Positions 1 to 11,594 of a stretch of DNA of 64,000 bases are shown piece by piece. Numbering within the stretch: the first letter of the stretch is position 1; each line of letters starts with the position of its first letter. Below the pieces are notes generated by a model that saw only the letters and a list, made by a program, of their open reading frames with translations, had not been told where the DNA came from and did not search any database. The DNA comes from Neodiprion pinetum. Lineage: Eukaryota > Arthropoda > Insecta > Hymenoptera > Diprionidae. A program made the translations under genes and the position numbers. Location: the NCBI RefSeq assembly GCF_021155775.2, contig NC_060234.1:12637871-12701870 (forward strand), written 5' to 3'.

Positions 1-1
1 G

Positions 2-3000
2 CCAGGAGTGAGGAGGCATGCCACCACGGGACCCGGGGGCGGACCTGGAGTAGTGATACTCCAGGTAAACCTTAACCGGAGCCGTGCGGCCCAGGACCTG
101 CTGACCCAGACCGCCGCTGCGCACGGGGCCGAGATACTGATAGTCTCGAAGCAGCACGGAAAAGCAGGGAAACTGGGCGGTGGATACGAGGGGAGATGCT
201 GCCATACTGGGGACGAAGAGGTTAGCCGGAAACCCGGAGCCGGGTGGCAAGGGCGCTGGCTACGTCTGGGCGAGGGTAAGCGGGCTAACCATCTTCAGCT
301 GCTACTACTCGCCTAACGAGGCCATCGAGGAATTTGAGCGGCAACTGGACGACCTCGAGGGCGCGGTCAGAGCGGTGGGCACCAAAACCCTTGTGGCTGG
401 CGACTTTAACGCGAAGTCGCCAAACTGGGGGTCAAGCAAGTGGGACAAGAGGGGTCGGGTGGTCGCGGACTTCCTGGCCAGGCTAGACCTCATTCCCGTA
501 AACGAGGGTACAGCCCCAACGTGGCAGAGGGCCAGCACGGGAGCCACGTCGGTAATCGACCTGACGGCAGGAACCCCAGGGGTGGCGGCTGAAGTGACGG
601 GGTGGCGTGTTCTGGACGACGAAAGCCTGAGCGACCACCACTATATTTATATGACGTGGAAGCCCAGTGACGGGTCGCACGCTCGAACACCTGGCAGCAT
701 CAAGAAAGGATGGGTGGTGAGGAAGCTGGACAAGGACGCGATGTCGAGCTTCCTCAGAAGGGAAAAGGAGCAGCGCAGCGCGGACGCAGCAGGAAACGAG
801 ATAGACGTCCTGATGACCACCGTGGTAAAGGCCTGTGATGCGGGGATGCCCAAAAGGAGACCACCCAAGGGCAAAACCGCAACGCACTGGTGGAATGAGA
901 AGATCGCGTCCCTCAGATCCCAGTGTGTCAGGGCCAGAAGGCAGGAGCAACGGCAGAGGGCAAGAGGGGAAACCACCACAGCAACCGGCGCATACAAAGC
1001 GGCAAGGAAGGCCCTTCGGGATGAGATAAAGGCCAGTAGAGCCAGATGTTGGGAAGAGCTCCTCAGGACGGTCGACGAGGACCCCTGGGGGCTAACTTAT
1101 AAGTTAGTATCCCGGAAATTAGGTGGTTCCAGGCAACCGGACGACCCAGAGGTGGTGGAAAGGGCCCTTGACGAGCTCTTCGCAATCCACGCCCACTTCG
1201 AAAGGCCTAGCCGGGCAGAGCCCGCAAAGGACCCGCCGCAACCGTTTACGGAAGCGGAGCTGGTCGAAGCCGCTAGGAAGATCAGTAGGGGAAAAGCCCC
1301 TGGTTCCGATGGGATCCCCAACGAGGCTATAATGGTGGCGGTCGATGTCAACCCGGGACTATTCCTGAGGGGCTACAACGCCTGCCTAGCGAGCGGTACC
1401 TTCCACAACCAGTGGAAGAGACAAAGGCTAGTTCTACTACCTAAGGGACAAACCAAGGCGGGGATAGCGCAGAAGTACCGGCCGATCAGTCTGATCGACA
1501 CCACCGGGAAACTGCTCGAACGGCTGATCTACGCCAGGCTGGAGGCGGCGCTGGATGCATCTGGCGGACTTGCAGACAACCAGTATGGGTTCAGGAAGAG
1601 CAGGTCGACCGTGCAGGCGATCACGGAAGTGGTGGAGATCGCCAGCAAAGCTAGCAGGAGGCGCGGCCGCTCCTCAACCCCCTGCTTGATGGCACTTCTG
1701 GATGTCAGAAACGCCTTCAACGCGGTGGGGCATGGTGTCATTCTAGAGGCAATGGAAAGGAGACAAGGCATACCAACGTACCTCCTTCGGCTGGTCGGGA
1801 GCTACCTGGAGAACAGGCGGCTTCTGTACCACAGGAGCGAGGGAGAACAGGAGCGTCTCCTGTCGGCTGGCGTTCCACAGGGGTCGGTCCTCGGCCCCCT
1901 ACTGTGGAACATCGTGTACGACGACCTGCTCGGAATGACCCTACCCGACGGAGTGAAGGCGATCGGCTTCGCGGACGATGTGGCGCTTGTGGTAACGGCA
2001 AGAACCCCTGAGCTGCTGGAACTGAAGACCACGGAGGCCATCGAGTCCGCCCTAAGCTGGCTGACGGACAGAGGCCTGAACCTGGCGGAGCAAAAGACCG
2101 AGATCGTGGTTCTCACCCGACGCCACAAGCTAAGGGTGAACCCGATCAAAGTCAAGGAGCACAGGGTTAAACCGGTAGCCAGTGCCAAGTACCTAGGCGT
2201 CATTATCGACGCCAAACTGAACTTTGCCGACCACATCCGGAGCGCGGCGGACAAGGCCACGAGGGTGGCAAGCATGATAGGGAGGCTAATGCCCAACGTA
2301 GGTGGTCCGGCCTACACCAGGAGGAGGCTGCTGGCCAGCGTCACATATTCCGTGGCGCTCTACGGCGCCCCGGTGTGGGCAGACGCCCTCGAGATCGCCC
2401 GGAACAGGGCGAGGCTAGCAGCGGCGGGGAGGACCTGTGCCCTCAGGGTAGTCTCCGGGTACCGCACGGTATCAACAGCAGCCGTGATGGTGCTCGCCAG
2501 CCTGATCCCTCTCCACTTCCTGGCGAAGGAGCGAAAAGCAATCTCGACAGCGGAGGCCGAGGGAAGACTGGGCAAGGCCGCAAGAAACCGGCTTAGAAAA
2601 GAGGTGAGAGAGAGGACCTTAATCGAGTGGGACAAGGAATGGTCGGAAGAGGAGAGCGGGGCATGGACAACGAAAGCCATACCCTCAGTGGTACCCTGGG
2701 TGGACAGAAGGTTCGGCCAGATGGACTTTCATCTCACCCAGGGCCTCACGGGCCATGGATGCTTCGGTGAGTACCTCAAACGAATAGGTAAGGAGGTAAC
2801 ACCGAGGTGCCACCACTGCAGCAACCCCAACGATGATGCAGACCATACCTGGTTCCACTGCCCGGCTTGGGGGGAACTCAGGGAGGAAATGAGGAAGGCC
2901 ACGGGACAAGTCGAAGGCATCGCTGTATTGGCCAAGGCGATGCTGGAGAGCCCGGAAAAATGGAACGCGGCCGCCCAGTTTATAGGCCGGGTGCTGCGAG

Positions 3001-3125
3001 AGAAGGAAGAGGCCGAAAGGACGAGGAGACAAGGAGGCCAACCCGGACGACAAGCCAGGCAGGTGACCAGACTAGTAGGCAGGCTGAGGGGGGGGGGGGG
3101 GGGGGGGCGCCGGGTGCGCGTGTGA
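2..3125 (+). pseudogene. R1-like ORF2: endonuclease, reverse transcriptase, zinc finger (frameshifted)
   Basis: The protein nicks target DNA and reverse-transcribes the element RNA. The frame starting at base 2 carries the first endonuclease strand (VVILQVNLNRS, then a helix ending ILIVSKQ). The rest is in another frame from about 180 on, so there is a frameshift between about 150 and 180. Endonuclease motifs GDFNAKSPNW (near 390-420) and SDHHY (near 630) are intact. The RT shows LLDVRNAFNAV, GVPQGSVLGPLLWN and the catalytic GFADDVAL (1960-1990). The finger CHHC...HTWFHC is at about 2808-2865. The normally conserved Glu of the first endonuclease block reads SKQ here, which suggests decay. The frame is otherwise open for 981 codons, so the copy is fairly young. 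ORF1 (gag) is not in the window. Confidence 0.88.
3088..3107 (+). repeat. Run of 20 G at the end of the R1-like ORF2
   Basis: Twenty consecutive G encode a glycine run just before the stop at 3123-3125. Its length decides the C-terminal frame. A homopolymer this long is often miscounted in assemblies, so the true C-terminus may differ and could continue into the open frame at 3145-3516. Confidence 0.9.
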
Positions 3126-4511
3126 TCTATCATACGCACACACGGTGTGCTTCCGCAGCGGCGGCCTACTGAAGGACCTGAAGGACCAGAAGGAACACGA
3201 AACAGGGCACCCAGAGAAAGGTGGTATCGACGCCACTTTGAGGAGGGTGGAAGACTTGGCGGCCGACCACGCGGCCAGGCAGATCAGACGAGGGGAGCCT
3301 CGGCCTCCGGCGACCAGGCCAGAGGGGGAGGGAGCGACGGTCCGGATGACCTACGGTGATGTAAATTACCTAGGTAATAACCGGGCCATCCTCTACCTAA
3401 AGAGACGGTATGGGGGGACCCAGCAGCTGGTCAACTCGACCAGCCCGCTGAAAATGCAACCCTCCTGGCGTGACGCGGTGGTGCTGGACGGGATAGTGTT
3501 CACCGCCAACTGCTAATGTGGCAGCTCGGCGGAGCATGAACGAATGTTCCCGCACTATCGCACCACCGTTGAGGATGGGGTCACCAGGTCTGACTGGAGG
3601 CTGACAAGGAAGGTCAGGCCAAGCAGTACGACCGGTAGGGGACAAGGCCACTACAAAAGCGCGAGCAGCATGCTGGTGAGGAGTGACGGCAGGGATACTA
3701 ATCCGAAGGGATTGCAAGGGACAGGAGTGACAAGTGACCGACTTAAGTGACAATGCGAAAAATACCAAAACAATTGATTAAATGGTATAGCGAAATGTGA
3801 TATAAATTTAAGTGACTCAAGTTGCGACAGGTGCGAGCAGGCTGGCGCGAAACAAAACAATGCGTCAGCGAATTCCGCGCCAGCAGTGGGTCAAGCCGAC
3901 AGTGAAGCGAAACTGGAACATGCCGAAGCGGAACGCTTGTGTCAGCAAAATTCCGTGCCGGCGGGCCACAGGCTGCGGCAAACAGGAGACCTGACTACGC
4001 TCGGAGCAGCATTATATAATAAGTGACGTAGAGATTAAGGTTAAGGTAAACCAACGTGTTGCGAGTGCTAACACATACTGTCTAACATAGGCTGAAGCGC
4101 TATTGCGCGGGGGTGGGGAATAGTATAAAGTATACTAACATGATGCGCTATTGCGTTATAGGTAAACTAAGGTAGTATAAGGCATACTAACGCAAAATTA
4201 ATAAACGCAACTGCGTTAGCAGGTAGCAGGTAGTTAGTTAAGTAGGTAAATAAGCATGAGCTGGGTCGGAACTGCTGTGACAGCAGATTCCGCGAGCCGG
4301 CAGCAAGACACGCTGTGCGTGTGGGCGAGAGGCCAGGAGAACAGGCCGGCCACAGGGACGAGGTGAAGTAATGCGAAAGCGGTTCCGCCTCGTCCTGGGT
4401 GATGAGCGGCGGAGGGGCTTTAGCCGGTAAAAATCCGGCACTATCCGATGACATCCACCTGAACAACCGGATGTCTTTTGAAGATTTCCCCTTCACCGCT
4501 GAAAAAAAAAA
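3126..4511 (+). other. 3' UTR of the R1-like element
   Basis: No RT-type domain is present here. An open frame at 3145-3516 (123 residues, basic, no recognised motif) could be a frameshifted C-terminal tail or just GC-rich open sequence. From about 4080 there are short repeats: AGTATA-AGTATACTAAC near 4113 and AGTATAAGGCATACTAAC near 4173, and GCGCTATTGCG near 4096 and 4145. The region ends with a pyrimidine-rich stretch and ten A. Inferred: transcribed 3' UTR used for target-primed reverse transcription. Confidence 0.6.
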
Positions 4512-7019
4512 GTACTCGTAGTATCTTTGAGCGAATTCATTGGTTATACGAATAATAACGTGGCAGTACATTCTGAAATACGAATACAATTGATAAACGA
4601 TGTGATACGTGGCACATCTCTAAGTGACGAAGAAGATCACTGCGATGGACTGGCTAATGAAGGCTGCCAAGAAAAAGACGATAAAGATAGAGACGATGAT
4701 TCACAGAACGATCGTGCTTCCGATACTGATTGGAAAATGTGGGCGGATACAATTTAACGCACCGCACAAAATCTTGCTGAACAATCGAAAAGCGGAAGTA
4801 TAATAAACGGTTGCAACGATCCTGAATTCGCCAAGCAATTCAAAAAACAACTTATGCCCTACGCATCGCTGTGGACCGGTGTAATGCGACCTCACTTCAA
4901 ACGGGGTCAAATTATTGCTACATCTTCTGCCATAGAAGCAGAGATTGTTGACATGAAAAGATCGTTGAAAGGCATCCTACCAACTCGCCCCGATAAATTC
5001 GTTTTACAACATATTAACGAGCATCTAGATGGTAAGGTAAAGCTTGCATCAAACGAGGGCGATAGGATAACAATTAGCGACCAGAACCGAGGGCAATCAA
5101 AGAAAAAATCAGACCTACCTGCTAACATTTATTCTTCTGCGAACGAATTCGAAGAATCTGATTTCAGTAAAAATAAAGATCATGGCACTGATTTCTTATC
5201 TGAGATTGATGGGAGTCATATTATTTCGAAACAACAACTTGTCAACCATTCAGTGACAGTTGGATCGGACACAAATGCAATAGAATCTACGAACAGTCTT
5301 GTAGGGAATGCTTGAACATTCACTATCGATGAAAACCGCCAGACCAGCACGCCTATTGAATTTAAGGGGTTAGGTGGGTTTCAAGATTTCAAAAAATCGA
5401 ATTTTTTTTTTGCTTATCTTATAATTGAATATGTTGAGAATATTCCTTTGAAATTTTAAAACTATCCAAGTCATATTCTAAGAGATATAGCCTTTGGATG
5501 TTTCACCCATCAGGCTATAACCAAGCGTGACGCAGGTATATGGAGGTTGTCTGCTGCAAATCAAGAAAAAGAATTAACGTGTGATGAAAATAATGTTGAA
5601 GATACGACAGATGTTACCGTGTCAGGTGATGGCACGTGGAAAAAACGTGGGTTTGCATCATTATACGGTGTAAGTACGATTATTGGCTACTATTCTGGAA
5701 ATCTTCAATCGCGTTTTTCTCGAAACTACATTTTTGAAATCGGTAGTCACGATTTCTCGAAAACTTATAAACCGATCTCTTTCAAATTTTGCACACTTCT
5801 TCAAAATAACATTATCTCGTGCTTGAACGAAGGAATTTTTTTTTTTTTCTATTCCAAGTAATTTTTCAAGGCCATGAAGGGTGCAAATTTTACTCAAAAT
5901 AAGGGTTTTTTGTTTTCAACGCCGCCAAAAATGTGATTTTTGTTTTTTTTTTTTCCTTCGTCCAAACACGAGTTTTAAACATCTACTAACAGAAAATTTT
6001 TGGTTTTTGCATTTCAGATGAATCTGTCATGAGTTATCCTGACTACGCCGAGAGAACTTTTTTTGAGGGGTCATAGCAGACGACGTGTCCACGCCTTAAT
6101 TTTCAATATTTTTCAATGAAAATTTCACAAACTACTTATAAAATATGTATCTTTTATGTGTTAAATTGATGGAATGAAATATTTTGTTGATTAAATAAAA
6201 AAAAATTCATAAAAATGTACCTATTTTGAGCGTTTGAAACCCACCTAACCCCTTAAGCAGTGGTATATTAACGAAAATTGGGGAAATGAAGCTGAAAAAA
6301 TTCATATGGATAAGATAACTGATGAAGAACCCAATACCAAAAAAAGATACAAGCAGACATGTCTCGACAAATGCCCAGTATGGGGCTACATTAAGGACAT
6401 ACGCAATCCACAGCTACCAATGTTTCAAAATGGTCTTCTGAAGGGTTGCATGACTATCAAAAAGAAAAGCATTTCTGTCATTGGAACATGTCCTTTAAAT
6501 TCGATATTCCAAGTAATTTTGAGTGGTATTGCGTGTCACAAGAGTTACCACTATGAAATTGCCTCATCCTCAAGTCCTATCATTCAATTGGCTCTCACAG
6601 TGCTGAAAAAGAAGAAAATCAATGCCAAACATTACGTGGAAAGAGCTAATATTCTGTTGGAATTGAACTTGTTTGAAGATGCAAAGATCTTGTTCACTAG
6701 GACAATAACGCGTCTAGATGCTCATTGCAATGTTAGCCACTTGGCCGATTACCTTTTTGCTCAACAGCCAAGTTGTACAAAAAATTCTTCATGTTGCGGC
6801 TATCAAAACAGTCATCCTTGCGTTACAATCTCTGTTAACGTTGATATATTGTTGAACGACGGATTTCATATGATGCAAGAAGCTATCGATGATGCTTTGG
6901 TGACAAGAAGAACCTGCATAAAGTGCAAAAATATTCTGGAGGATCAATTGGTGTACAGCCCGCATATACTGCTGGACCTGTCAGTTATAACTGATGAAAA
7001 TTATGAGGCAAGAAAATAG
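4512..7019 (+). pseudogene. Unrecognised interrupted ORF, probably transposon-related
   Basis: Three open pieces (4527-4757, 4854-5315, 6306-7019) lie in one frame. They are separated by in-frame TAA (4755), in-frame TGA (5313) and an 887-bp Kolobok-type insertion; 887 bp plus 4 bp of TTAA is a multiple of three. The middle piece has the pattern LMPYASLWTGVM, then ATSSAIEAEI and RPDKFVLQHINEHLDGK. The last piece has CPVWGYIKDI, a GTCPLNSIFQVILSGIA block that resembles a Cys-centred enzyme motif, and C-x2-C pairs near the end (CIKCKN). I have the impression of a protein type repeated in arthropod genomes and linked to transposases, but cannot name the family. The upstream part is cut off by the R1-like element at 4511/4512. 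Confidence 0.55.
5366..6252 (+). mobile_element. Kolobok-type non-autonomous element with TTAA target duplication
   Basis: The left end GGGGTTAGGTGGGTTTCAA (5366) is the exact inverse of the right end TTGAAACCCACCTAACCCC (6234-6252). Both are flanked by TTAA (5362-5365 and 6253-6256). Inside, 5547-5700 encodes a fragment with VSGDGTWKKRG and GVSTIIGYYSGN, which matches the N-terminal part of the Kolobok transposase at 24316-26070 (VSGDGTWQKRG, GVSSIIGYFTGK). After about 5700 the homology stops and the sequence is A/T homopolymer-rich. Inferred: an internally deleted Kolobok derivative mobilised in trans. It sits inside the 4512-7019 ORF without shifting its frame. Confidence 0.88.
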
Positions 7020-7025
7020 TACATG

Positions 7026-7085
7026 ACGATACGAGTGCGCAAAGTAGGTCGTTCGGGATTACCTACGTGCGCACGAGTATCGTAT
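7026..7085. repeat. Short inverted repeat (about 24-bp arms)
   Basis: ACGATACGAGTGCGC...GTAGGT (7026-7049) is inverted at 7061-7085 (ACCTAC...GCGCACGAGTATCGT). It lies directly after the stop of the preceding ORF and 60 bp before the Gypsy LTR. It may be a minimal MITE. The adjoining 7086-7146 is AT-rich with TATAATA repeats and nothing else I can name. Confidence 0.55.
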
Positions 7086-7146
7086 ACTATTTTTCCTATT
7101 AAGTTGCGCAAAGTTCGACCACTACTATATAATAAATACTATATAA

Positions 7147-7321
7147 TATAGGGTATTTAGGGAAACACACGATTATGATTTCTTCCAAACCCTTTATTAG
7201 TTCATACAATCCTCGAGCCGGACACCAGCACGGCTCGGCGACAACAATTGACTCGTCTCTTGACCACACACACACCCTCTCATATCCTCGCTAGCTCACT
7301 CTACCCGTTACGGATACTACA
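7147..7321 (-). repeat. 3' LTR of the Gypsy element
   Basis: Same sequence as 11595-11766 except for a 3-bp insertion (ACAACAATTG versus ACAATTG, near 7242) and a terminal TATA in place of TACA at 7147-7150. The terminal change may reflect mutation or a shifted end. Confidence 0.85.
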
Positions 7322-7322
7322 T

Positions 7323-7735
7323 CTACCCCTTCTTATTTTGTAACCGCTCCGATCGACGAACCATGGGCCTAGGCTGTAGTAAGGTCTGCTGCTTCTTTTC
7401 AGCCTCGTTTTGTTCTGCTACAATCGAACCATCACACTTGATCAACTGGTTTGCGTGTCTTTTCCAAACTGTCTTTTCGTCGATGCGAATGAGATACGTG
7501 ACGCCCGCTATTAATTCTTTCTCTACAGTGCCCGGTTTCCACGCTGCTTTTCCCCCCTGTTTATATTCTCGAGCCATCACCGAATCACCGACTTTTAATG
7601 TACTCTCTCTTTTCCCCGCATAATTTTGAATTTGACGCGATTGATGGGTGACTATGCACTCGTTGACCGGCGTCGGCCGAAGTCGTGAAAAACGAGTTTT
7701 GAGTTCTCTGCCGAGTGCTAAACTATTGGTCTCGA
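7323..7735 (-). pseudogene. Gypsy integrase C-terminal segment
   Basis: Minus-strand frame with GRELKTRFSRLRPTP, then KVGDSVMAREY and GVTYLIRIDEKTVWKRHANQL. This is the small beta-barrel domain at the integrase C-terminus, with its basic tail ending in RRSERLQNKKG just before the purine tract. It is the expected end of pol and is separated from the HHCC domain at 7945 by an inverted copy of itself, not by the catalytic core. Confidence 0.8.
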
Positions 7736-7946
7736 GAATATAAACAGGGGGGAAAAGCAGCGTGGAAACCGGGCACTGTAGAGAAAGAATTAATAGCGGG
7801 CGTCACGTATCTCATTCGCATCGACGAAAAGACAGTTTGGAAAAGACACGCAAACCAGTTGATCAAGTGTGATGGTTCGATTGTAGCAGAACAAAACGAG
7901 GCTGAAAAGAAGCAGCAGACCTTACTACAGCCTAGGCCCATGGTTC
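7359..7946. repeat. Inverted duplication inside the Gypsy integrase
   Basis: 7359-7573 and 7731-7946 are reverse complements (about 215-bp arms, essentially identical), with a 157-bp spacer. Each arm is bounded by a CTCGAG at its inner edge. The arms encode the integrase C-terminal barrel in both directions. This is a rearrangement of one element, not two elements, because the outer LTRs and the rest of pol are single copy. Confidence 0.88.
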
Positions 7947-10900
7947 AAAGCAATTTTCGGCGGCGATTTTCTTGTTTCTAAACAAGCGCGGCATGCCTGC
8001 GTGATTGACTCAATTTGTTTATTAATTTCCGGCCACCACACAAAAGATCGAGCGAGCGCTTTCATTCTTGTAACACCAAAATGACTGTAATGTAACTCTT
8101 TAAGTACTATCTCTCTTAGTTTATTTGGAATCACCACTCGGTGTCCCCATAAGACGCAACCTTGATCAATTGTTAATGATTCGCGCTTATTCCAGAAAGT
8201 TTTAAGACTTTCGTCAATCGGAGATTTTGTTCCCAACCATCCATACAATATCGTATTACTTTGCTCAAAGTTTCATCTTCCCGTGTACATTTTCTTACCG
8301 CCTTCCAATCGAGGGTCGCGAAATCATAGTCTTTAACGCAATTCACATGGGTATACATCGTATTCTGTAAAATCGGAAATTCTTTAGCATCATCTTTTGT
8401 TTTCGGCAATGGTAGTCTACTTAACCAGTCTGCATAATTTTTTTTCCCTTGAATGTGCTTAATAGTATACTCAAACGGCGCGAGAAATAGTGCCCATCTT
8501 TGCAATCGTGCTGCTGCGATCTCTGGGATCGCTTTACTCGGATCGAATATACGCGCTAAAGCTGCTGAATCTGTTTGTAATATGAATTTATGTCCGTACA
8601 GATATTCGAAATATTTGCGCACCCCAAAAATGATTGCCAGGCCTTCTTTATCCAGATGCGTGTAATTTCGCTCGGTACTCGTTAAAGTCCGGCTCGCGAA
8701 ACATATCGGTCGATCGTTACCTTCCTCATCTCTGTGCGCCAACACGGCACTTATCCCATACGGGGATGCATCGCAAGTGAGAACTGTCTGCTTTTGGGGG
8801 TCGAAGTGCGCTAAGATTTTATCGGACACGAGTTCGCGTTTGATTTTTTCAAAAGTTTTGTCGCAGACCTCCGTCCACTCGAATTTATCTTTCTCGAGAC
8901 ATTCGTAAAGAGCCCGCAATTTCTGGGCCATATTTTCAATAAAACGACCGTAATAATTGATCGACCCCAAAAAGCTTCTCAATTCCGACACGTCCTTTGG
9001 CTTTGGTGCATCTTTTACACTCTTTATTTTCGCCTCTAAGGGTCGAATCCCTTCTTCGTTAATACGAAACCCCAAATAACACACCTCGTTTTTAAAGAAT
9101 TTACATTTTTCGAATTTTGAACGCAAACCTCCCTCGTTTAAACCCTTTAGTACCTCTCGCACTCTGTCTGTATGTATTTCTAGTGTTGCCGCTGTAATGA
9201 GAATATCGTCAATAAAAACGATCGTGCCCGGTATGCCTAATAATAGAGAAGTCATGACCCTTTGAAATGATCCTGGTCCCGTCGCTACCCCGTACGGCAA
9301 CCTGTGGTATTTAAACAATCCGATATGAGTACTGATTACCACTAGTTTTTGAGATTCTTGTGTTAATGGTAGCTGTTGGTAGGCTTCTGATAGGTCCAAT
9401 TTTGTGAATATTTTTCCACCTCTTAATGTCTCTAAAACTTCTTCAACTCGCGGTAAGGGGTAGCGATCGACCTCAAGATATTTATTTAAAGTCACTTTAT
9501 AATCTCCGCACAAACGTAATGTACCGTTACTCTTCAAAACTGGCACAATTGGCGTGCCCCAATCGGAATATTCTACTGGTGATATAATTGCAAGCTGCTG
9601 TAATCTGGCTAATTCATTCTCTACTTTATCGCGCAATGCCCAGGGCATTTTTCTTGGCTGCAGAAATTTCGGCGTGGCTCCCTCAATCAACGTTAATTTC
9701 AATTCGCCTTTAGTGAACGTTCCGATACCCGCTGCGAACACGCCTGAAAATTCTTTTTGGAGTTGACATGTTATTTGTTTTCTTTTTGTCACGTCATCGT
9801 CACCTGTTTGGGCGATGGTACTATTTATATGTTCTCGCGGATCGTTTGGAAAAACTAGCGGCCACATCCCAAATGCCTGCAGCCAACTTCTGCCCATTAT
9901 CGGCCAGCTACCTTCGCTAACTACATATAATAATTCCTTGCTTTTAACATAGTTTTTCTCTGCTTCGACTTGAATGTACCCTAGTGTTGGTAATTTCTGC
10001 TTATCGTATGTCCGCAATGAAATCTTCGCTGTTATTAATGGTATTTCCGCAAACCATTTTTCGTAGCAATTCTTTGATATGGCCGATACTCCCGCACCCG
10101 AATCTATCTCCATTTTCAATGGTATGTTATTGACTTTAATCGTTACAAACTGCGGATTGACTTTTTTTTTTAACTCGCATTCCACATTACCGCTCTCTCG
10201 AACTGGCCAAAAATCGCTCGCAAATCGCTCTTCGTCCTCGGAGAACTCTTCGCGCAAATGCTCTTGTGTCTCGGCTGTCTCCCCATCTCCCACGTAGTTT
10301 TGGTTTCGAGTTTGGCCACCTCGTCCGGCGCGTCTGCACATTTTGAAAATGTGGCCTTGGTTTCCACACTCGCTGCAATATTTATTTTGTAGCGAGCAAT
10401 TTGCTTTTATGTGATTGGTGCCACCGCAGCAAAAACAGATCCTCTCGCTTCCCGCAGTACGCCCGGCGCCTTGGCTTTGTTGATTTTGAGATCGTTGTTG
10501 TCCTCTGCCCCCGCCCCGTGGGGCTGACCATCCTCTATGCGACGCTTGGCCGTAGAAATTCCCTCTGCCTCGATTGGTCGCGGTTCTGTTTCGTCCCGTT
10601 TGTATCGTGTGTATATCTGCGTCTTGTGCCACCGTTGTATTATTGTCCGGGGTCGATCCTGTGTTTACAACGTTCGGAGTTCCTAAACTCGCGGCTTTTG
10701 CGTCGGCGAGCTCGACCGTTTTCGCCAGCCGTAGCAAGTTCTCGAAAGATTCGTCGGCCGATGCCTTCAATAATTCGTACCGAACGCGTTGATTATATAC
10801 CCCCGTTATCAATTGATCCTTTAACTGGCTATTTATTCCATTTGTTTGGAATTGGCATTTCAACGCCAGAGATCTCAGCGCTGTCACAAAGTCTCGTATT

Positions 10901-11469
10901 GACTCGTTACGACCTTGTTTACGTGCTCGGAACGAGAACCGCTGTAACTGCTGATTCGGCTTTGGTTGATAATGGCTCTCGAGTTTTTCTTTCAGTGCCT
11001 CGTACGTTAGAGACAATGGTGTTTCGGTCTCGCAGATCGCCGGAATCTCGGCGAACACTTCTTGAGACACCTGTGTTAGCAGTAATGCTGCTTTCTTGTC
11101 CGCCGCAATGTTGTTCAACATACTAAATGCCTCTAACTGCTGCACAAACGCACTCCAATTTCCTCCTTTACGAAAGGGTTCTATATTGCCAAACCACGAT
11201 GCGGCCGCCATGGCTGATTCTTCAAGGTCTTCTACGATTTCGAACTTATTTAATAATTCCAGAAACGGGCCTTGTTCTTTTACGAACCGCGAAAGTTTTT
11301 GTCGGATCACGTCTATTGACGCATTCGTTTGTTCAATCACCTCCCACCGTTTGCAAATCTCTACCAATTCAACTTTAGTTAACGCGTAAATCCACGTGGT
11401 CTTTCCACTGTACACTGCGTTTTCTATAGTCTTCCAGTCTATACAGTCGTCTTCACACCGCATCAGCAC
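7925..11469 (-). pseudogene. Gypsy gag-pol polyprotein, frameshifted before integrase
   Basis: ORF 11469-8173 (1098 codons) reads, in order: a SAP-like helix pair near the start (ALTKVELVEICKRW), a gag region, two CCHC knuckles (CFCCGGTNHIKANC, CSECGNQGHIFKMC, near 10440-10330), protease MEIDSGAGVSAI (near 10100), RT with FIDDIL (near 9200), and RNase H LTCDASPYGISAVLAH (near 8760). At about 8240 the frame shifts by one base. The next frame (8248-7925) carries the HHCC zinc domain of integrase (HYSHFGVTR...CRACLETR). Coding then stops at the inverted duplication. The expected D,D35E catalytic core is absent, so this copy cannot integrate by itself. The ATG at 11463 lies about 130 bp downstream of the 5' LTR, a plausible leader. 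Confidence 0.9.
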
Positions 11470-11576
11470 GTTTTACTTTTCCGTTTATTGTTTTGCTTAA
11501 TTTTCTTTTCGATTACTTTTTCGATTAATTTGCTCGTTTAGTTTTTTTTCGATTAATTTATTCGGTTACACACTTA

Positions 11577-11592
11577 TCCCATCCTCGTCGCC
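11577..11592 (-). promoter_or_regulatory. Gypsy primer-binding site
   Basis: On the minus strand the sequence two bases after the 5' LTR reads TGGCGACGAGGATGGG. A TGGCGAC-type start next to an LTR is usual for tRNA-primed Ty3/Gypsy elements. The exact primer tRNA cannot be fixed here. Confidence 0.6.
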
Positions 11593-11594
11593 AC

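Larger units (their letters stand above)
1..4511 (+). mobile_element. R1-clade-like non-LTR retrotransposon, 5' end outside window
   Basis: Seen: one long ORF with endonuclease, reverse transcriptase and a C-terminal CCHC finger, followed by about 1.4 kb of non-coding sequence ending in an A-run at 4502-4511. The element is strikingly GC-rich compared with the AT-rich DNA after 4512, where an unrelated ORF begins at once. Known: this domain order without RNase H and with a C-terminal C-x2-C...H-x4-C finger is typical of the R1 clade. Inferred: position 4511/4512 is the 3' insertion junction. The 5' end and any ORF1 lie before the window, so the target duplication cannot be checked. Confidence 0.85.

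Noticed and set aside
483..3139. Several minus-strand ORFs of 80-164 codons
   Set aside because: They are shadows of the GC-rich R1-like ORF2 and show no domain.
7715..7981. Independent plus-strand gene
   Set aside because: It is the inverted copy of the integrase C-terminal segment at 7359-7573.
10401..11389. Plus-strand ORFs of 70-241 codons opposite the Gypsy gag
   Set aside because: Antisense shadows of gag-pol; low complexity and no motif.
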